DNA from: Haliscomenobacteraceae bacterium
Lineage (GTDB): Bacteria; Bacteroidota; Bacteroidia; Chitinophagales; Saprospiraceae
Direction of reading: 5' to 3'
DNA: 47,934 nt
Assembly: GCA_947501115.1 (NCBI GenBank)
Contig: CANMVX010000028.1
Coordinates: 1-47,934 of the forward strand
The stretch's first letter is position 1. Each line of letters starts with the position of its first letter. Made by a program: the position numbers and the translations under genes. Of this stretch, positions 26,850-35,357 are shown piece by piece. Under the pieces are notes generated by a model. The model had not been told where the DNA came from. It searched no databases and saw only the letters and a program-made list of their open reading frames with translations.

Positions 26850-28002
26850 GGTTACTTTCTAAGCGAACTTCATTTTGATCAGCATTTTCAACGTAACCAG
26901 CAACGCAAGCGTCAATGTTAAATGATTTGGCTAAAGTAACAATCTCATTCCCCATACCTTTGTCCACATAAACTTCTAAACGTTGTCCCATATTAAATAC
27001 GGTGTACATTTCTGACCATTCGGTATTACTCTCCGATTGAATCAAATTGAAAATAGGCGGAATGGGTAATAAATTATTTTTTACAATTCTCTTCTTATTA
27101 AGAAATTTTAAAACTTTTGTTTGTCCCCCACCCGTGCAATGGATTAAACCTTGAAGTTGAGGTCTGTAAGAATTAAACAGAGAACGAATAAAAGGTAAAT
27201 AAGTCCTTGTAGGAGAAAGAAGTAACGAACCAATCGAATGAGATTCGCCCTCAACCAACAACATATCGGTTAATTTTTTAGAACCTGCATAAACATATTT
27301 TTTGTCTATGGAAGGATCAAAAGTTTCAGGATATTTAGACGCATAACTATGTTCTAAAACATCGTGTCTTGCTGAAGTCAAACCATTACAACCTATACCA
27401 GAATTATAATTCTTTTCATAGGTTGACATGCCTGATGAAGATAAAAAAACTAATTCAGCGCCCTCCTTTATATCAATATCAAAAACATCTTGTTTTCTCA
27501 TTCTGGCAAAGGCAGTATATCCAATATCTGCCACTCTAACAATATCTCCAACATCTGCGGTTTCGCCACCAGCCAGATGAATATTAAAATCCATACTCTT
27601 TAAAACATCAGCGAAATTAGAGGTTCCTTGAATAATAGCGGATAAGACCTCCCCGGGAATAAGCTTTTTATTCCTGCCAATCGTAGAAGAAAGAATAAAA
27701 TGATCATAACACCCTGCACAGGCCATATCGTCTATATTCATAACAATGGCATCCTGAACGATATTATTCCAAACAGAAATATCGTTTGTTTCCCTCCAAT
27801 ACAAATAAGCTAAACTTGTTTTGGTTCCCGCCGTATCTGCATGCATTATATTGCAATAATCGGCATTTCCTGCAGCTACATCAGGTATAATCTTACAAAA
27901 AGCATTAGGAAATAAACCCTTATCTAAATTTTTGATAGCATCATGAACTTCTTCTTTAGAAGAAGAAACGCCTCTTTTCTCATAATTACCTCCTGTGTTC
28001 AT
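26827..28002 (-). CDS. purM: AIR synthase (phosphoribosylformylglycinamidine cyclo-ligase)
   Basis: 391 residues from the ATG at 28002 (MNTGGNYEKRGVSS). The open frame extends 15 codons upstream, but that part is not family-like. Features: the YEKRGVS start, HADTAGTKTSLAYLYW, NIDDMACAG for nucleotide and metal binding, HLAGGETADVGDIV, and IHCTGGGQTKVL in the C-terminal domain. It closes the imidazole ring (FGAM to AIR) in purine synthesis with ATP. It is longer than the E. coli enzyme (about 345), as is common for the Bacteroidota form often annotated as AIR synthase-related. It forms a two-gene operon with nth. Confidence 0.92.
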   Translation of the reverse strand: MNTGGNYEKRGVSSSKEEVHDAIKNLDKGLFPNAFCKIIPDVAAGNADYCNIMHADTAGTKTSLAYLYWRETNDISVWNNIVQDAIVMNIDDMACAGCYDHFILSSTIGRNKKLIPGEVLSAIIQGTSNFADVLKSMDFNIHLAGGETADVGDIVRVADIGYTAFARMRKQDVFDIDIKEGAELVFLSSSGMSTYEKNYNSGIGCNGLTSARHDVLEHSYASKYPETFDPSIDKKYVYAGSKKLTDMLLVEGESHSIGSLLLSPTRTYLPFIRSLFNSYRPQLQGLIHCTGGGQTKVLKFLNKKRIVKNNLLPIPPIFNLIQSESNTEWSEMYTVFNMGQRLEVYVDKGMGNEIVTLAKSFNIDACVAGYVENADQNEVRLESNHGTFIYR

Positions 28003-28048
28003 AGTAAATATTAAGCCGTAAAGGTAAAAGTTATTTTCAATAATCAAA

Positions 28049-28079
28049 TATGGTTTAATTCATAAAAGCATTATATTTG
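28049..28079 (+). promoter_or_regulatory. Promoter of the M23 peptidase gene
   Basis: TATG (28049-28052), a 19-base spacer, then TATATTTG (28072-28079), an exact -7 element, 34 bases upstream of the ATG. One mismatch at -33. Confidence 0.6.
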
Positions 28080-28112
28080 AATTTATAATTTTTACCCCCT
28101 ACTTTTCTGACG

Positions 28113-29357
28113 ATGAAATATCTTAAAAGATTTTATTTACCTCTATTATCGATTGCCGGTTTAACCATCCTGTTTATATTTTCTAATGAATTACCTTTCA
28201 GCGGATTATTAAAAAAGGAGAAACCAAATCTCTCAAAACTTGGCTCTTTACCCTTAGTAATCCCTACTATTAAATATGGTTTTGCTATTGATACATTTTC
28301 TATGGCTGAAAAAACCATTAAAAATGGTGATGTCATCGGTAACATATTAAATGACAATGGAGTAGATGCTCAAATCATTCATAATATAATGAATGATAAT
28401 CAACATATTTTTAAACCGAGTAATTTCAGAGTAGGTGAAAGATATACCCTATTTAAAAGTTTAGATGGTAAGGAACTGGAGTATTTAGTGTATGAACCCA
28501 ATGTTTATCATTATTTTATTTTCAATTTTATCGATTCCATTAGTATTAAAAAAATAGAAAGACCCGTAACAAAGAAAATAAAAACAACATCAGGTACCAT
28601 TGAGAGTTCCATTTGGAATGCCATGGCTCAACAAGGATCAAGTCCTGAATTGATTGCTAAGTTAGAAGATGCTTTACAGTGGTCTATAGATTTTTATCAT
28701 TTGCAAAAGGGAGAAAAATTTAAAATCGTATATGAAAGCCATAATATTGAAGGTAAAGAGATAGGTGCTGGTCTTGTATTGGCCGCAAAATACGAAATGG
28801 AGAAGAACACTATAAATGCTATTTATTATAGTAAACCAGCCTTTAAAGGGTATTACGACCTTGAAGGAAGACCATTGAACAAAGGATTTTTACGATCTCC
28901 CTTACGGTTTTCACGCATTAGCTCTTATTTTAATACTTCAAGATTACATCCTATTCTAAGAAGAGTCAGACCACATTTCGGTACTGATTATGCCGCTCCA
29001 CATGGCACTCCTATTATGTCTGTAGGAAATGGCGTAGTATTAGAAGCCAGGTATTCGGGAGGAAATGGAAATTACGTGAAAATAAAACATGATAAACTTC
29101 ATACCACACAATATTTGCACATGTCGCGAATAGGTCCTGGAATAAGAAGCGGCGCTCAGGTTCAACAAGGACAAACCATTGGTTTCGTCGGATCTACAGG
29201 ATTGGCAACAGGACCTCACGTTTGTTTTAGGTTTTGGAAAAATGGTCAACAGGTAAATCACTTAAAACTATCTTTTCCACCTCCTGAGCCTTTACCAAAA
29301 GAAGAGATACCCTCTTTCAATAAAGAAAAAGAAGGCATAATAGCATTACTAAACTAA
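28113..29357 (+). CDS. M23-family peptidoglycan endopeptidase with His-x-Cys motif
   Basis: 414 residues. An N-terminal membrane segment (8-24) anchors or exports it. Residues 60-230 resemble the OapA/LysM-like regions of MepM-type proteins. The LytM domain at 270-385 has H288-x3-D292 in HFGTDYAAPHG, His336 in QYLHMS, and GPHVCFRF, where the usual H-x-H zinc/catalytic pair is His369-Val-Cys371. Cys in place of the last zinc ligand His is a variant I have seen as characteristic of some Bacteroidota M23 proteins, and Cys could still bind zinc. It probably cleaves peptide cross-links in the cell wall. Confidence 0.9.
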   Translation: MKYLKRFYLPLLSIAGLTILFIFSNELPFSGLLKKEKPNLSKLGSLPLVIPTIKYGFAIDTFSMAEKTIKNGDVIGNILNDNGVDAQIIHNIMNDNQHIFKPSNFRVGERYTLFKSLDGKELEYLVYEPNVYHYFIFNFIDSISIKKIERPVTKKIKTTSGTIESSIWNAMAQQGSSPELIAKLEDALQWSIDFYHLQKGEKFKIVYESHNIEGKEIGAGLVLAAKYEMEKNTINAIYYSKPAFKGYYDLEGRPLNKGFLRSPLRFSRISSYFNTSRLHPILRRVRPHFGTDYAAPHGTPIMSVGNGVVLEARYSGGNGNYVKIKHDKLHTTQYLHMSRIGPGIRSGAQVQQGQTIGFVGSTGLATGPHVCFRFWKNGQQVNHLKLSFPPPEPLPKEEIPSFNKEKEGIIALLN

Positions 29358-29363
29358 AAATGA

Positions 29364-29927
29364 TTAGTTCCAGGAAAAATTTTCGGGGATATCTGCAAGG
29401 GGTGGATAATGCTTCCTTTTATCCTTTAACATACTTTTCCAAACAGCATGTGACGAGAACTTAAACAAATAGTTAGCGTCCATGCCCGTTGAAATCCATG
29501 CATTTTCCTTAATCTCCTCTTCTAACTGGCCTTTATCCCATCCTGTGTATCCAGCAAAAAAACGAATATCGTTAGGTAAAATAAGATCATTTTTAACCAG
29601 GAATTTCAACATTTTAAAGTCTCCACTCCAAAATACGCCGGGACAAACAGGAACGCTGTCATTCAAAATGGATCCTGCCCTATGTAAAAAATGAAGAGTA
29701 TTCGTTTCAACGGGACCTCCTTTAAATATATTTACTCCAAAAGGAGGGAAAGATTCCAGCGCATCATTAATAGATGAAATCATTGGTTTATTAAAAACAA
29801 ATCCAATGGTTCCCTGATCATTATGAGAGCAAATGAGCACTGCCGCACGTGTAAAATTAGGATCATCCATAAAAGGACTGGCCAATAAGACTTTGCCTGT
29901 AGAAATATTAAGGTCTTGTTTAATCAT
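29364..29927 (-). CDS. YqgE/AlgH family protein (UPF0301)
   Basis: 187 residues, the usual length. Signatures: GKVLLASPFMDDPNFTRAAVLICSH, given in two parts as GKVLLASPFM and FTRAAVLICSH, then GTIGFVFNKPM, FKGGPVETNTLHFLH, and RFFAGYTGWDKGQLEEEI. This is a conserved soluble protein with no settled biochemical role. It starts 1 base after fabD ends on the minus strand, so it lies in one operon with fabD. Confidence 0.94.
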   Translation of the reverse strand: MIKQDLNISTGKVLLASPFMDDPNFTRAAVLICSHNDQGTIGFVFNKPMISSINDALESFPPFGVNIFKGGPVETNTLHFLHRAGSILNDSVPVCPGVFWSGDFKMLKFLVKNDLILPNDIRFFAGYTGWDKGQLEEEIKENAWISTGMDANYLFKFSSHAVWKSMLKDKRKHYPPLADIPENFSWN

Positions 29928-29928
29928 T

Positions 29929-30816
29929 TTAAATAGCCGTTGTTTCCATTTGCCTATCGACCTTCTTTACTAACCCTTGAAGTACTTTTCCATTGCCTCC
30001 AACCTCTTTAAAACTATTAACACCGTCAGCAATCATATTCTGCATCGTTTGAGTCCATCTCACCGGCGCCGTTAATTGATTGTTCAAATGTAATCTGATG
30101 GTATCAGCATTAGTTTCGGGTAGCCCGGTAACATTTTGATAAACAGGACAAATGGGAGAATTAAAGGTTGTATGTGAAATGGCTTCTGCCAATAATTCAG
30201 CCGCAGATGACATCAATGGAGAGTGAAAGGCACCACCTACAGTTAATGGAATCGCTCTTCCTCCGTCTAATTCCTTACATTTGGTCATAGCTTCATTCAC
30301 CGCTTCTATAGAACCAGAAATAACTAATTGACCGGGACAATTATAATTTGCAGGCACAACTATACCTGATTTTACACCTTTACAAACCTCTTCAACCGCC
30401 GCATCTGATAAACCAATGATTGCAGCCATAGTACCCGGATGGTCTTCACAAGATTTTTGCATGGCCAGAGCGCGTTGGTAAACCAGCTTTAAACCGTCTT
30501 CAAAAGTAATACACCGAGCAGCAACTAAAGCAGAAAATTCACCTAAGGAGTGACCAGCCACAACGTCCGGGTGAAATTGATCTCCCAATAAAGCTATTTT
30601 AATTGTGGAATGTATAAATAAAGCAGGTTGAGTAACTTTTGTTTGTACCAGGTCTTCTGCTAAACCATCAAACATAATATCGGTGATTCTAAAACCAAGA
30701 ATTTCGTTTGCTCTTTCAAATAATTCTTTTGCCAGCTCAGACGATTCATACATATCTTTACCCATTCCTACAAACTGCGCTCCTTGTCCAGGAAAAACAA
30801 ATGCCTTCTTTATCAT
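29929..30816 (-). CDS. fabD: Malonyl-CoA:ACP transacylase
   Basis: 295 residues. FPGQGAQFVGMGKD opens the domain. The nucleophile is Ser90 in AGHSLGEFSALVAA, QRALAMQ carries the substrate Arg, and GGAFHSPLM holds the catalytic His. GNGKVLQGLVKK is the usual C-terminus. It loads malonate onto acyl-carrier protein for fatty-acid synthesis in the cytoplasm. No other fab genes are adjacent; yqgE follows. An exact -7 promoter element is 24 bases upstream. Confidence 0.96.
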   Translation of the reverse strand: MIKKAFVFPGQGAQFVGMGKDMYESSELAKELFERANEILGFRITDIMFDGLAEDLVQTKVTQPALFIHSTIKIALLGDQFHPDVVAGHSLGEFSALVAARCITFEDGLKLVYQRALAMQKSCEDHPGTMAAIIGLSDAAVEEVCKGVKSGIVVPANYNCPGQLVISGSIEAVNEAMTKCKELDGGRAIPLTVGGAFHSPLMSSAAELLAEAISHTTFNSPICPVYQNVTGLPETNADTIRLHLNNQLTAPVRWTQTMQNMIADGVNSFKEVGGNGKVLQGLVKKVDRQMETTAI

Positions 30817-30839
30817 TCTTTTACTTTATTGTTACGCTA

Positions 30840-30847
30840 CAAAAATA
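30840..30847 (-). promoter_or_regulatory. fabD promoter -7 element
   Basis: TATTTTTG on the minus strand, an exact TAnnTTTG, 24 bases from the fabD ATG. No clear -33. Confidence 0.5.
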
Positions 30848-30969
30848 CAAATAAACCTTTTATCTAAAGGAATAAAATTATGGGAGTTTCGTCTATGACC
30901 CAATCCAATTCATCTTATTTTTTTGTACTTTAGAGCAAATCGTTATATCATTATAAAAATTTAAATATT

Positions 30970-32007
30970 TTGGATAAACTTTTTCTATCTTCTAAAATTA
31001 ATTGGATTATCCACATCATTTTTTGGATAGTAATGTTTTCTGTCCTTTTATTACTGAAGGAATCAAAGGAAGACTTAATTTTTAATCTTAGTAACGAACT
31101 CATCAATGTAAGTTTCTATATCTTCATTGTTTATTTAAACCTTCTTTATTTAATACCAAATTACTTAAACCAGAAAAAAATATTCACCTATTTATTCTTA
31201 TTATTCTTAGCCTGTTTTTTATTGACACCCATAAAAACAATGGCCCTACATATCAAATTAAATGATTTCCCTACCTACCAGTATAAATTATTCGAAAAAC
31301 AAACAGGATATTTCTTTGTATTTATTGTCATTTCTGGCTTTACTACCATTGGAAATATTGTTGTTGACTGGTTTGCACAAATTTCGTTGAGGCAGCAACT
31401 GGAGAATAAAAATATGCAATCAGAACTACAATTTTTAAAGTCTCAAATTAATCCTCACTTCTTTTTTAACACTTTAAATAGCCTCTACTCCCTTACATTG
31501 AAAAAATCAGATCTTGCGCCTGAAATAGTTATTAAGTTATCAGATATGATGAGATATATGTTGTATGAGTGTAATGAAAAAAAGGTAAATCTCTCCAAAG
31601 AAATTCTTTATTTGCAAAATTATCTGGATTTAGAAAAATTAAGACAAGGAAATTCCATTGATATTAAATTTGACATTACTGGAAGTATAGAAAATGAACT
31701 CATCGCTCCCCTATTATTAATACCATTTCTTGAAAATTCTTTTAAACATAGCGTGAATACCTCCCTGGATACTGTCCGATATGTTCATATTACATTAAAT
31801 GTAAATAATCATCTGCTGAACTTCTCCATTGCTAATAATAAGTCTTCCACCGTTTATAATTCTGAAAATTTGCCCCTTGTAGGTGGTATTGGTCTGGAAA
31901 ATGTAAATAGGCGATTACAACTCATCTATCCAAATAGATTCGAATTGAATATCCTGAACCTACCTCAGGAGTATTGTGTAAACCTTTCCCTTAAATTAAC
32001 TGATTAA
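30970..32007 (+). CDS. LytS/YpdA-type sensor histidine kinase
   Basis: 345 residues. Four membrane helices (about 12-29, 43-65, 71-90 and 112-134), a short coiled coil (140-158), and the His_kinase domain with phospho-acceptor His163 in SQINPHFFFNTLNSLYSL. The ATPase has PFLENSFKHS (N-box) and GGIGLENVNRRL (G-box). It signals to the LytTR regulator encoded 11 bases downstream. The start is TTG at 30970; the first ATG (about 31033) would fall inside the first membrane helix, so TTG is preferred. Stimulus unknown. Confidence 0.92.
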   Translation: MDKLFLSSKINWIIHIIFWIVMFSVLLLLKESKEDLIFNLSNELINVSFYIFIVYLNLLYLIPNYLNQKKIFTYLFLLFLACFLLTPIKTMALHIKLNDFPTYQYKLFEKQTGYFFVFIVISGFTTIGNIVVDWFAQISLRQQLENKNMQSELQFLKSQINPHFFFNTLNSLYSLTLKKSDLAPEIVIKLSDMMRYMLYECNEKKVNLSKEILYLQNYLDLEKLRQGNSIDIKFDITGSIENELIAPLLLIPFLENSFKHSVNTSLDTVRYVHITLNVNNHLLNFSIANNKSSTVYNSENLPLVGGIGLENVNRRLQLIYPNRFELNILNLPQEYCVNLSLKLTD

Positions 32008-32018
32008 AACATAAAAAA

Positions 32019-32750
32019 ATGCTTAATATCTTAATAATTGATGATGAACCTTTAGCTCAGGATGTATTGGAAACTTATGTCTCTCAATTTCCTGAACTAA
32101 ACTTAGTGGCTAAGTGCCTTAACGCCATTGAGGCAAATGAATGGTTAAAGAACACCTCTATTGATCTTATTTTCTTAGATATTCAAATGCCCATGATAAG
32201 CGGGCTTGATTTTTTAAAAACTTTAAAAAATCCTCCCCTGGTCATTATTACCACAGCTTATCCAAATCATGCCATTGAAGGTTTTGAGCTGAATGTTTTA
32301 GACTATTTATTGAAACCCATTTCTATGGAACGCTTCATAAAAGCTATAAATAAGGCGTTTGAACTTCATCAACTACATAAAAATCAAACCCTGGAAAAAG
32401 TTAGTACAGAGAAAGAACCTGAAGATTACTTCTTTGTAAAAGCTGACAAAAAATTAATTAAGATAAACCACAACGAAATTATCTATATAGAAGGACTGAA
32501 AGATTATGTTATCATTCGCATGGAAAACCAAAGAGTGATTACTTTACAAACAATGAAAAGCCTGGAAGAAAAATTACCTGTTTTGAAATTCAAAAGAATT
32601 CACCGATCATATATTGTCAATATTGACCGAATCAATGCCATATTGGGAAATATGGTGGAGGTTTTTGAAAAGAATATCCCTAAGCTACTTCCCGTTGGAA
32701 AAAATTACAGAGACGAATTACTGGATATCATAAATAAAAATCGCCTGTAA
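32019..32750 (+). CDS. LytTR-family response regulator
   Basis: 243 residues. The receiver domain has acidic DDEP (8-11), phospho-acceptor Asp53 in IFLDIQMP, TTAYP and LLKPIS. The LytTR DNA-binding domain (about 135-240) has DYFFVKADKKLIKI, IIYIEGLKDYVIIR and FKRIHRSYIVNIDRI. It forms a classic pair with the kinase before it. Its stop codon is inside a hairpin shared with the convergent surface-protein gene, which is a natural candidate target but unproven. Confidence 0.95.
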   Translation: MLNILIIDDEPLAQDVLETYVSQFPELNLVAKCLNAIEANEWLKNTSIDLIFLDIQMPMISGLDFLKTLKNPPLVIITTAYPNHAIEGFELNVLDYLLKPISMERFIKAINKAFELHQLHKNQTLEKVSTEKEPEDYFFVKADKKLIKINHNEIIYIEGLKDYVIIRMENQRVITLQTMKSLEEKLPVLKFKRIHRSYIVNIDRINAILGNMVEVFEKNIPKLLPVGKNYRDELLDIINKNRL

Positions 32751-32769
32751 CATATAGATACAGGCGATT
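32739..32769 (-). terminator. Terminator between the LytTR gene and the surface-protein gene
   Basis: A perfect 10-bp stem, AATCGCCTGT (32739-32748) against 32760-32769, with an 11-base loop. Followed on the minus strand by TTTTATTTA, so it mainly terminates the surface-protein gene. The stem includes the first base of the LytTR stop codon. Confidence 0.8.
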
Positions 32770-32796
32770 CACTAAAAAAGAATGTGTGTTATGGGA

Positions 32797-35256
32797 TTAC
32801 CTTTGTAGGATTTGTATTTTACGTGTGAATATCGCATTTTCAGTAAGAACTCTGACATAATACACGCCAGTTACTCTATTTGCAATAGACATCTCTAATT
32901 CTGATTGATTTATATTATTTGACTCAAACAGTACCTGACCAGACATATTTACTAACTGAACGGTCTTGATTAGGCTGTTTTTATAGCTTTTTATGTTTAC
33001 AAAATCCGTGGCAGGATTAGGGAAAATACCAATTTCACCACCTTCGTTATACCTGGGACTTAAAACAGGTTCTACAGGTAGAGTAGGCGTAGCTTTTTCC
33101 TTATTATCGCTAAAATCAATCGTTAAGGTAAAGGGTTCTACATAAAGACTATACGCATTACCATTTGCGTCACTTGCTGTAGCCTGACCTCCCAGGGCTA
33201 CTTGTAGTTCATTGGAACCATTGGGTGGTTTAATACCTGCGATATCAATCACAATAATTCTTGCAGTACCTACTTTACCAAATCCGTCCGCTGACTTTCC
33301 ACTTGTTCTAGTGTAGGCAGCTTCCATAACACCTTTATCACTATTACTGTTAGTCAACGAAAATACAGGAGAATTGTAAGCAACCCAACTCCTTGAATCA
33401 AAAGTTAATGATGATTTGGATAAATCAAAAATCTGTTTGTTAAAAGGTAAAGAAAGCGTAAATCCGTATAAATCTATAGCTGGTTTGCTTTTATCTCCAA
33501 TAAATACCTCAAGATTTACAGCTTCTCCAGGTTTCACCGTCGCATTACCCTTTAATTTTACAGTAAAGTTCTGGATGGGAATATCCTTTGCGATGATGCC
33601 ATGAGTATTACCTAAATATTTTCTTACTGCCACAGTGTCAGCATCGGTAATAAATCGATCACCATTGGTATTCACATATTTTAAAGCAGGTACGTTGTCC
33701 CACTCAGATGCCTTCTTACCATACCAAGATTCAGTGATTAAAGGCCTATCAGAAGATTGAACACTCCCGAGATACCTCCCGATAGGTAATAAATCACTTA
33801 AGGAAACAATACCATCATTATTAGTATCGCCACTCCAAACGCAATCAGCACCAAAACAGGGATCTGTTACAGACGATTCATTAAGAATATTGAATATTAA
33901 ATTAACCGTTGAAACCACTTTATCGGATACTAAATAGTCTATCTCCCACTTGTTATCCACGCTTGAATTAATGGTTAGTGGATCGTATGTTAATGTGTTA
34001 TCAGCATTTACAACCAAATTACCATCACCTTTTTTCTTAATTTCTAACTTTATATTGTTCACTGAAGAAGGAAAAGTATTACCCACTTTTAGTGTAACAC
34101 CTTTTGGTGTATAGAAATTAAACGCGGAAGAAACAGGTTCAAATTTACTTACCTTAATGTAAACGGTAGCCGTTTCCTTATCCAACCCATCCTGAGAGAG
34201 TTCGTAAGTGAATTGATCTACTCCTGAAAAATTTGAGCCAGTTGGTGCTTCGTAGGTAATTCTACTACCCTCCAGAGAAGATATTTTACCAAATTTAGGC
34301 TGCGAAATAATTCTAAAAGATGGATTACTTTTAATAGTATCATTTGCAAGTAAATTCCAATTAGCTATGGAAGAGCCAGGAGTAAGTGCTGTAAAATCAT
34401 CAAAGGCATAAATATTTTTGCGCTTTGAAAAAACATTTACATTGACGAAAATTTGTTGATTAGTTAAAGCATTCTTAAAGAGCAAACTCTCCTTACCTTC
34501 AAAACTAGCGTTAGGCGTGAAAACCTGGAAGTGTCCGTCTGTTTTTATTGTTCCATTGGATACTGCACCCTGCAAGGTAAAGTCTTTTGGAATAGGCAAA
34601 TTTATCGGAGAAAACTTTGGAGTGAAAACTTCAAATGTATCTTTCGGATTGGGAACAATAATTGAAGCGGTAGTTTGGGAGCAAACCTCATTCGTGACAT
34701 TACAAACTAAATAGGTGATGTTTGCTACCCCTGAAAATCCTTTAACTGGAGTGAATAAAATATCTTTACGATCAGCTGAGATGTTGAAAATACCATTATT
34801 TTTAGAAGTAATAAGACTTATGGTTGGTTTTAGCCCAGTTTCCTCATCTATATCATTTTCTGTGACTGCCATAAGTTGCTCACCTTCTTTGACGAAATCG
34901 TAAGCATATAAGTCTGGTGTTGCTGTAATCCTGGCTTGTCTTACCGTCACATTGAAACGGGTAATTGTTGCAATATTTCCCGAAATAGAATATACAGAAA
35001 AGGTATCTTGACCTAAAAAGTCAATTTTTGGCGTATAAGTAAACTTGTGAAGATTTCCAGTAACTGATACTGTAATAAAACCTGAAAGAGGAATAGTATG
35101 GGTAGGCGTAGTATTAAGATCTACTTCAACAAAACCAACCCCATTCTTATTTTTTACTACATCAACCGTTCTTACCACAATCGTCTGAGCAGAAAGTGAG
35201 ACGTAAAAGACCCAAAATAAACTGGTAAATGCCAGATAAGTGATTTTTGAATACAT
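32797..35256 (-). CDS. T9SS-secreted surface protein with cadherin-like, dockerin-like and cohesin-like regions
   Basis: 819 residues. The signal peptide ends at SLSAQ (24). Residues 25-460 are a series of beta-sandwich repeats of the cadherin/Big_9 kind (YTPKIDFLGQDTFSVYS, FTPVKGFSGVANITY, YEAPTGSNFSGVDQFTYEL). Residues 476-550 hold two dockerin-type calcium loops (GDTNNDGIVSLSDLL and VNTNGDRFITDAD, each followed by a YLG helix). Residues 564-715 read like a cohesin (VKPGEAVNLEVFIGD, DLYGFTLSLPFNKQIFDLS). Residues 743-819 are a type A T9SS sorting domain (GIFPNPATDFVNIK, VYYVRVLTENAIFTRKIQIL), so it is exported and attached to the surface. It may act as an adhesin or scaffold. Confidence 0.88.
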   Translation of the reverse strand: MYSKITYLAFTSLFWVFYVSLSAQTIVVRTVDVVKNKNGVGFVEVDLNTTPTHTIPLSGFITVSVTGNLHKFTYTPKIDFLGQDTFSVYSISGNIATITRFNVTVRQARITATPDLYAYDFVKEGEQLMAVTENDIDEETGLKPTISLITSKNNGIFNISADRKDILFTPVKGFSGVANITYLVCNVTNEVCSQTTASIIVPNPKDTFEVFTPKFSPINLPIPKDFTLQGAVSNGTIKTDGHFQVFTPNASFEGKESLLFKNALTNQQIFVNVNVFSKRKNIYAFDDFTALTPGSSIANWNLLANDTIKSNPSFRIISQPKFGKISSLEGSRITYEAPTGSNFSGVDQFTYELSQDGLDKETATVYIKVSKFEPVSSAFNFYTPKGVTLKVGNTFPSSVNNIKLEIKKKGDGNLVVNADNTLTYDPLTINSSVDNKWEIDYLVSDKVVSTVNLIFNILNESSVTDPCFGADCVWSGDTNNDGIVSLSDLLPIGRYLGSVQSSDRPLITESWYGKKASEWDNVPALKYVNTNGDRFITDADTVAVRKYLGNTHGIIAKDIPIQNFTVKLKGNATVKPGEAVNLEVFIGDKSKPAIDLYGFTLSLPFNKQIFDLSKSSLTFDSRSWVAYNSPVFSLTNSNSDKGVMEAAYTRTSGKSADGFGKVGTARIIVIDIAGIKPPNGSNELQVALGGQATASDANGNAYSLYVEPFTLTIDFSDNKEKATPTLPVEPVLSPRYNEGGEIGIFPNPATDFVNIKSYKNSLIKTVQLVNMSGQVLFESNNINQSELEMSIANRVTGVYYVRVLTENAIFTRKIQILQR

Positions 35257-35289
35257 GCTATTTGAGATTAGGTCGAAATTTTTTATTTA

Positions 35290-35297
35290 CAAATATA
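35290..35297 (-). promoter_or_regulatory. Surface-protein promoter -7 element
   Basis: TATATTTG on the minus strand, an exact TAnnTTTG, 34 bases from the ATG. The -33 area has no TTTG. Confidence 0.5.
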
Positions 35298-35357
35298 CAA
35301 TTAAATTCCAAATCGCGTTTACGTTAATATAAATTTAACTTTTAGAATTATAAATTT

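Noticed and set aside
29352-29369. Hairpin AACTAA / TTAGTT between the M23 and yqgE genes as a terminator
   Set aside because: Only six A/T-rich pairs and formed mostly by the two stop-codon regions; no following T run.
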